From NCBI GenBank assembly GCA_030849805.1, contig JASANZ010002130.1, forward strand, positions 1-50,750: DNA of 50,750 nt, in the 5' to 3' direction. The notes beneath the pieces are model-generated. The model searched no databases. It saw nothing but the letters and a program-made list of their open reading frames with translations, and was not told where the DNA came from. Origin of the DNA: Sergeia podlipaevii (taxonomy: Eukaryota > Euglenozoa > Kinetoplastea > Trypanosomatida > Trypanosomatidae). Below, one piece after another: positions 45,872 through 50,750 of the stretch; positions within the stretch are counted from its first letter, which is position 1; every line of letters begins with the position of its first letter. The translations under genes and the position numbers were made by a program.

Positions 45872-48800
45872 ATGTTGAGGCTTCAGCTTAAGACTCTGCA
45901 ACGGAGCTTCGTAGGCTCCACCAGTCTCTATAGCGCCACCGCTGTCGCTGCCGCTGCTGCTGCCACAGCGGGTTCCCCGCCAGGAGGTGTCTCAGCCGCT
46001 ACTGTTGGGGCCTCTCTTGCCGCCACGCCGGAGATCACCGATTTTGTTCGCCATGCCTCCAACTTAAAAAAGCGGTTCCGCGGCAAGGGACGCTATGCGT
46101 ATGCTAGGCAAGCGGCGCAGCGCTTCCTGGACGCGGAGGTGCCCAAGACCAATGTGAACGAGTGGATGGAGTACAGCAGCAATGCACTTGCTTTGGCACA
46201 ACTGCTGTCGTTCTTTGAGGTTCAGCCAGACAGCTCGCTCGCATCCATCTTGCTCAACCGGCTACTGCGCACTGCCGAGGACGCGAACATGGCACCGGCA
46301 TTTAGACTTCGGGCTGCCTTGATGCTGCTGACCTTGCGACCAGAAGAAAACTACGAACGCGCTCTCACCGTAGTGGAGGAGGTACTCAAGAGCAACGCCT
46401 TTGCATTGGGAAGCAGCCTGCAAGAGAAGATGGCGACATGGGATGTCTGTGCGAAGGTGCTACAGCGCTGCGGCCAGCGAGTGCCCCCGTCGCTGTCTAC
46501 CAAACTTGCCGAAGTGGTAATGAGGCAGATTGCTGAGATACCCGTGGATGAGCTGCGCACAGTGCGGACTTCGTTGCTGCGAGTTTTCTCATGGATGGTA
46601 CGCGCAGACAGACCGGAGAGTGATGAGATGCTACGCGTGTTAGTTGATCACACTGGCAACTATAGTTGCGCCGATTTTGCCACGCTCATGATGGGATGCG
46701 GGCGACTTCACCAAGTTCGTCTGCTGCCCGCTGCGCTTATCTTACGTCTTGCTACGGAGTCACTACGCTACAGTAGCTCAGCGTCAGGGGGTGACGCGGC
46801 TAGCATACTTGGCGCCATGGCACATGTGGTGTCATCACTCGAACCTGAGTGCTCTCCACAGCAACAGCAGCAGCAGCGAGAGCAGTACACGCAGGAGCAA
46901 GTAGCCGCCATACGCAATAGGTGGTATGCTTTGCTGGAGGACTACCAACCATGTGTCCTGCGCTTCATGGATGCGAAGGATAGAATCTTCTGGAGCCGCC
47001 CCGCTGATGTCACAAACATTGTCTTTGCCTACGAGCTCGGTGGGCACGTTCACTTTGCCAATATCTTCACCACCTACCGCACGTATGTTTCAGATGAGCT
47101 ACCACGTCTAGAACCACCGGAGCTTGCCCTGGCTGCGGGCATTCTACGGCGGGCCCAGTTACTGGACAAGGCCATGTCGCAAGACTTGGGGGAGAGAGTA
47201 GAGATGTCGCTCGGAGAGTTCCGATTGAGGGAGCTGAGCCACATCTGTGCGACTTTTGCGACGCTCCCGAGTGTGCCCACGTGGATGGAGGAGGCGAAGG
47301 AGGTGGCTCTGCGGCATACAGCGGCGGCTGGCGTCAGTGGGGCGGAAGTGCCTGCCTCCGTGTGGCTGCAGCTCTCGATTGCCTTCCCAGATGAATCTCG
47401 CTTTGCTGGGCAAATTGACTACTCAAACGTGTCGCCGCGTCAGTTGGTGGATGCTCTGCCAATGGTAGCTCGTCTCCCGCAGTTCCGAGGCCCTATCGTA
47501 GCTGCCCTTGTGGCTCGCCTGAATGCCATCTCCGCCAATGTCATGACAACGTCGTCTCAAGCTGCTGCTCCACCGCTCGAGTACTTTTCAGCGGATGAGC
47601 TGCGGGTGCTACTTGCTGCTGGGGAGTCTTCATTAGTAGCGGCAGTGAACAGTTACATACTGCGCTGCTTCTATCAACCGCAATGGAGCATTGATACACT
47701 CTACTACATGCCCCTCGTTGCCAGCGCAGATGGCGGACCCGCTCGTGATTCGCAAAAAGCGCTTGCCGCCGCAAAGACCGCCTCCGTTTCTCCGGAGCTT
47801 TTTGTTTCACTCTCTGAGCTGCTTCTGAGCGTCTTTGGCACTCGAGATGGGGGCATCAACACATTCGTCCAGCAAGGCGGCATAGATCTTCAGCGCGGGC
47901 TGGGCGTCTCTTTCAGAACACTCGTACGTTACCTCGCGGTGGTGTCCACGCATCAGGCTGCTCACCCTACGGAGAAGTGGCTGCATAACTTGACGGACTC
48001 CGTGTCGTGCGGGTGGCGCAAGCTGGACTCTGCGCAGGTGGAGAGTATGCTTCTTTCCTGCCATAACATTTACGGTAGCGCTGGTCGTACACCCGCACTA
48101 CAGCCCCTTCTAACACTGGTGATGGAGCGCTACTACCAGACCCTCACAGAGCCCACTGTGGAAGCTGCTCGTATCACCGTACTTCTTGTCCACCTTCAGC
48201 AAGGTATGTCACTGCCACTGCTCACGCGCAACACAGAGATGGTCGCGCGTGTGCTGCGTTGCTCTCAGAACTACCCACAGGGTGTCAGGGACGCACTCGC
48301 CGTCATGCCACTCCCTACCAATACCGCCAGTGCTGCCGGCGGAGCGCAAACGCTAGGCCGCTTTACTCTCAAGCCGAGAGTGCACCAGAGCACGAGAGAC
48401 GAGGCGGAGGAGATCGATGCCTTGTATGACCCTCACACGCTGGATTTCAATACGGAGGACCCCTTCAGCACCGCGCCGATGGAGGCCGAGGCGGAGGAGA
48501 AGCAGGGGGATGCGGACGCGCTTGGGTCCAACGCTAGCGTTGCGCCCGCTGCGGCGAAGCCCCCCGCGGCTACCAAGCTGGAGGTTGAGACACCCCCACC
48601 GCCACCCCAACGGCAGCAGCAACCACCATCAGATGGAGATAGTGCATCAACCGCCGTGGAGACCCCCGCCCAACACCAGTCGCGACAACAGGAGGAGACC
48701 ACACTGCCAGAGCCTGATGCACCTACCCAAGCCGCGAGTGCTCATCATAGCAGTGGGGAGTCTTCTTATTACACCAAGTTCTTTAATTCCTCCGTGGGGC

Positions 48801-50641
48801 AAATATTTAAATTTAGATACGAAGAGAATGAACAGCAACAACAGCAGAGTCATGCGATGTCTGCAGAGGAGCTCCAGCCTCGGCGCACTGCGCTGCGTGC
48901 GCGCGGCACCAGCGGAGACGCCAATGCGGAGGAACAATCAGGACCCACTGGGCATCATCCCGAGGCTGAGGCACCGAGATCCCCCAATGCCCCTGCAACT
49001 GATAGCATGCATCAGCAACAGCAACAGGTCATCTCTGAGTCGCCAGAGCCGCCGTCAGCCACAGAGATCAAAACGGAGTGGAGCTCACGCAATCCCTTTG
49101 CCCAGGTCACAACTCATGCTAGTCAACAACAACAACAGCAGCAGCAGCAGCTTGGCTTCTGGGGAGCTCCGCCCACAGCGGCCTCTACTCCATTTCCCGC
49201 TGAGCCCGCGCCAGTGTACAGGGCACCCAGTGTGGACAACAACGCAAAACTCTTCAGCAACATCTTCGATAAGCAGCCACAGTCTCAGCATCAGCAGCAG
49301 GATCAGTCCCTTCAAGGGCAAAAGGCGAGTACACCATTCGGTACTACTTTCTCCTCATCTTTTGCTTCCGCTGCTGCACCCCGGCAGGGACAGCAACAGC
49401 AGTATCACCACCAGCACCATTCCACAGCGTTTGGGTCCATGCTCGGTGTCTCCTCTGAGCCCGCCCAGTCCTCCTTCATGGGCTTACAGCAGCAGCAACA
49501 AAGCAATCAGGAAGAGGCTGCCACAGGGTCAGTACGGGCCGCACAGCAACAGAGCCCACTGAGGCGTGCAGGCCTTAGCGGTGGCAACAACGTATTTTAC
49601 GATCCCTCTGGCACTGGCAGTGGTGGCGGCGGCGATAGCAACGGGCGTGGTGCCTTCTCAACAGCAAACGGCTCAGGGATGGGCGGCAGCAAACCGATGA
49701 TTACCCGCAAGGGGGTCATCACGCGTGGTGGCTCCACAGCACAGTCCCCTCAGGTCGCAGCAACCGCAGGGGGGCGAGATGACCTTGATAGCATTTATCG
49801 CGATACTTCTCGCCTTTCAGGTGATGCACCAGGCGCAACAGCCGCTGGAGAGCCAGGCGTCGTGCTGAATGCGGCGGCCTCTAACGGAGCTGGCATGGGA
49901 GGGTTCCTCCGCAAGGTCGGACTGAAGAAGATTTCTGGCTACAACGTGGACGACGGCGCGAATGACTCTTCCACGGGTGCACCTTTGACCGCTGCAGGCG
50001 GCGCTTCTTTCACATCTCAGCAAGCGCAGGAGGATAGCGTACGGGTAGGAGGCCAGTTGGCGTGGCAGCAAGGCACCCGCCGCGTGGCACGCATGAGCCG
50101 GCCGTCAAAGGACAAGATCAGGCCTCGTAACCAGGTGAGTCTCTCGGAGTGGCTCAACACACCTTCCACAAAGATGACGGACCCTATTGAGACGGTACCG
50201 GCGCCTGAAGGTGGGAAGCGAGGTGAGGGTCGGAAGGGCAAGGGAAGCCACGCAGCTGCGGCAGAGGAGCATGGAGCCGATGCAGCAACTACAGCAGCCG
50301 CGAAGAACGGCAAGGGCAAGCGGGGATCAAAGCTGAAGGTCAAAGGCCCCAAGTCTGCAAGGAAGACAATCAAGCAGGCTAGCGCGGCGAACCACCACAA
50401 GAAGAAGGACACTGCTGCCTCTGCGGCAACTGCATCCAAGAAGAAGGCCACGAAGGGCAAGCCGGCTGCTGCTGCTAGTGTCTCGAAGAAGGCTCCGAAG
50501 GCTGCGAAGACGAAGGCATCGTTGGTGAGGCACACTCCTGCGAAGGCGAAGAGTGCGGCAGCTACAAGGAAGGTGAAGAAGGCACCAGCATCACCTGTCA
50601 AGAAGTCGGAGGGAAGGAAAGGAGGGAAGGCGAGGAAGTGA
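45872..50641 (+). CDS. Large predicted mitochondrial protein: helical repeats, Gln-rich middle, histone-H1-like tail
   Basis: 1589 residues. Residues 1-35 (MLRLQLKTLQRSFVGSTSLYS, then Ala-rich) are basic, hydroxylated and free of acids, a good mitochondrial presequence. Residues about 55-840 form helical repeats (for example LAQLLSFFEVQP, FATLMMGCGRLHQ, LSHICATFATLP), resembling the helical-repeat proteins of kinetoplastid mitochondrial RNA metabolism. About 870-1300 is low complexity, with several Gln runs (49124-49150 and others) and FG-like spots (STPFGTTF, TAFGSMLG). The last about 110 residues are almost only Lys, Ala, Arg, Gly, Ser and Pro, like histone H1 and the H1-like kinetoplast-associated proteins that condense kDNA. 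No RAP or catalytic motif was found. A link between mitochondrial RNA or protein complexes and kDNA is possible, but this is inference. ATG 45872 is the first after the acceptor. Confidence 0.85.
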   Translation: MLRLQLKTLQRSFVGSTSLYSATAVAAAAAATAGSPPGGVSAATVGASLAATPEITDFVRHASNLKKRFRGKGRYAYARQAAQRFLDAEVPKTNVNEWMEYSSNALALAQLLSFFEVQPDSSLASILLNRLLRTAEDANMAPAFRLRAALMLLTLRPEENYERALTVVEEVLKSNAFALGSSLQEKMATWDVCAKVLQRCGQRVPPSLSTKLAEVVMRQIAEIPVDELRTVRTSLLRVFSWMVRADRPESDEMLRVLVDHTGNYSCADFATLMMGCGRLHQVRLLPAALILRLATESLRYSSSASGGDAASILGAMAHVVSSLEPECSPQQQQQQREQYTQEQVAAIRNRWYALLEDYQPCVLRFMDAKDRIFWSRPADVTNIVFAYELGGHVHFANIFTTYRTYVSDELPRLEPPELALAAGILRRAQLLDKAMSQDLGERVEMSLGEFRLRELSHICATFATLPSVPTWMEEAKEVALRHTAAAGVSGAEVPASVWLQLSIAFPDESRFAGQIDYSNVSPRQLVDALPMVARLPQFRGPIVAALVARLNAISANVMTTSSQAAAPPLEYFSADELRVLLAAGESSLVAAVNSYILRCFYQPQWSIDTLYYMPLVASADGGPARDSQKALAAAKTASVSPELFVSLSELLLSVFGTRDGGINTFVQQGGIDLQRGLGVSFRTLVRYLAVVSTHQAAHPTEKWLHNLTDSVSCGWRKLDSAQVESMLLSCHNIYGSAGRTPALQPLLTLVMERYYQTLTEPTVEAARITVLLVHLQQGMSLPLLTRNTEMVARVLRCSQNYPQGVRDALAVMPLPTNTASAAGGAQTLGRFTLKPRVHQSTRDEAEEIDALYDPHTLDFNTEDPFSTAPMEAEAEEKQGDADALGSNASVAPAAAKPPAATKLEVETPPPPPQRQQQPPSDGDSASTAVETPAQHQSRQQEETTLPEPDAPTQAASAHHSSGESSYYTKFFNSSVGQIFKFRYEENEQQQQQSHAMSAEELQPRRTALRARGTSGDANAEEQSGPTGHHPEAEAPRSPNAPATDSMHQQQQQVISESPEPPSATEIKTEWSSRNPFAQVTTHASQQQQQQQQQLGFWGAPPTAASTPFPAEPAPVYRAPSVDNNAKLFSNIFDKQPQSQHQQQDQSLQGQKASTPFGTTFSSSFASAAAPRQGQQQQYHHQHHSTAFGSMLGVSSEPAQSSFMGLQQQQQSNQEEAATGSVRAAQQQSPLRRAGLSGGNNVFYDPSGTGSGGGGDSNGRGAFSTANGSGMGGSKPMITRKGVITRGGSTAQSPQVAATAGGRDDLDSIYRDTSRLSGDAPGATAAGEPGVVLNAAASNGAGMGGFLRKVGLKKISGYNVDDGANDSSTGAPLTAAGGASFTSQQAQEDSVRVGGQLAWQQGTRRVARMSRPSKDKIRPRNQVSLSEWLNTPSTKMTDPIETVPAPEGGKRGEGRKGKGSHAAAAEEHGADAATTAAAKNGKGKRGSKLKVKGPKSARKTIKQASAANHHKKKDTAASAATASKKKATKGKPAAAASVSKKAPKAAKTKASLVRHTPAKAKSAAATRKVKKAPASPVKKSEGRKGGKARK

Positions 50642-50750
50642 GCGAAACTGACGTTGAGCTACTTTTAGCGACCTATGTGTGTGTGCGTGTTGTGTGATTT
50701 ATGGCCCCCCCCCTCCTCTCTCTTCATTAGTTATCTCTGATTCTCCACTA
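50642..50750. other. 3' UTR and acceptor tract of the next gene
   Basis: A GT-rich stretch is followed by a C/T tract at 50704-50726 with AG at 50729-50730. This looks like the trans-splice acceptor of another + strand gene whose start lies beyond the window. Confidence 0.55.

Noticed and set aside
48417..49562. A 381-codon + strand frame inside the Gln-rich part of the large mitochondrial candidate
   Set aside because: It is an alternative reading of CAG/CAA and CCN-rich DNA, giving an Arg/Ser/Pro-rich product. The main frame continues through it.

Overview
The window is kinetoplastid (trypanosomatid) nuclear DNA. All 21 supported protein genes lie on the + strand, none needs an intron, and they are separated by AT-rich spacers of about 0.3 to 1.6 kb. 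The spacers are full of poly-T and polypyrimidine tracts, microsatellites and TA runs. Almost every start codon is preceded by a polypyrimidine tract followed by an AG, the usual signature of spliced-leader trans-splicing in a polycistronic transcription unit. Genes end in TAA, TAG and TGA, so the standard code is used. The content (RNA-triphosphatase capping enzyme, EFL1, NPHP4, an H1-tailed mitochondrial protein) fits a flagellated trypanosomatid. I cannot name the genus. No tRNA, rRNA, mobile element, CRISPR array or strand switch was seen.

Layout. 1-381: 3' end of succinyl-CoA synthetase alpha. 1.5-9.6 kb: eIF3j-like factor, KIF-binding-protein homologue, Qc-SNARE, TPR/zinc-knuckle protein, CET1-type RNA 5'-triphosphatase with an RGG tail, and a small membrane protein with high-expression codon use. 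10.4-21.0 kb: the ribosome-maturation GTPase EFL1, a Rieske plus ferredoxin-reductase fusion, a PPTC7-type PP2C phosphatase with a predicted myristoylation site, and a SNF2 ATPase with C-terminal zinc fingers. 21.7-29.1 kb: a membrane-anchored protein of unknown function, an SCP-type phosphatase, a cytidylate-kinase-like P-loop protein and another single-span protein of unknown function. 29.6-36.4 kb: aminopeptidase P, an HpcH/HpaI-type aldolase, and a two-span receptor with a NIT-like ectodomain and a degenerate class III cyclase domain. 37.7-50.6 kb: nephrocystin-4, an STE-like protein kinase, and a 1589-residue protein with a predicted mitochondrial presequence, helical repeats, a Gln-rich middle and a histone-H1-like tail. 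The polypyrimidine tract and AG at 50704-50730 indicate a further + strand gene downstream.

The genes are co-transcribed rather than functionally grouped, as is normal for kinetoplastids. Recurring themes are mRNA and ribosome biology (eIF3j, CET1, EFL1), mitochondrial metabolism (SCS alpha, the small membrane protein, the H1-tailed protein), cilium and motor biology (NPHP4, KIFBP) and signalling (PP2C, SCP phosphatase, STE kinase, NIT receptor). The most unusual items are the NIT/pseudo-cyclase receptor, the Rieske-reductase fusion and the H1-tailed mitochondrial candidate.
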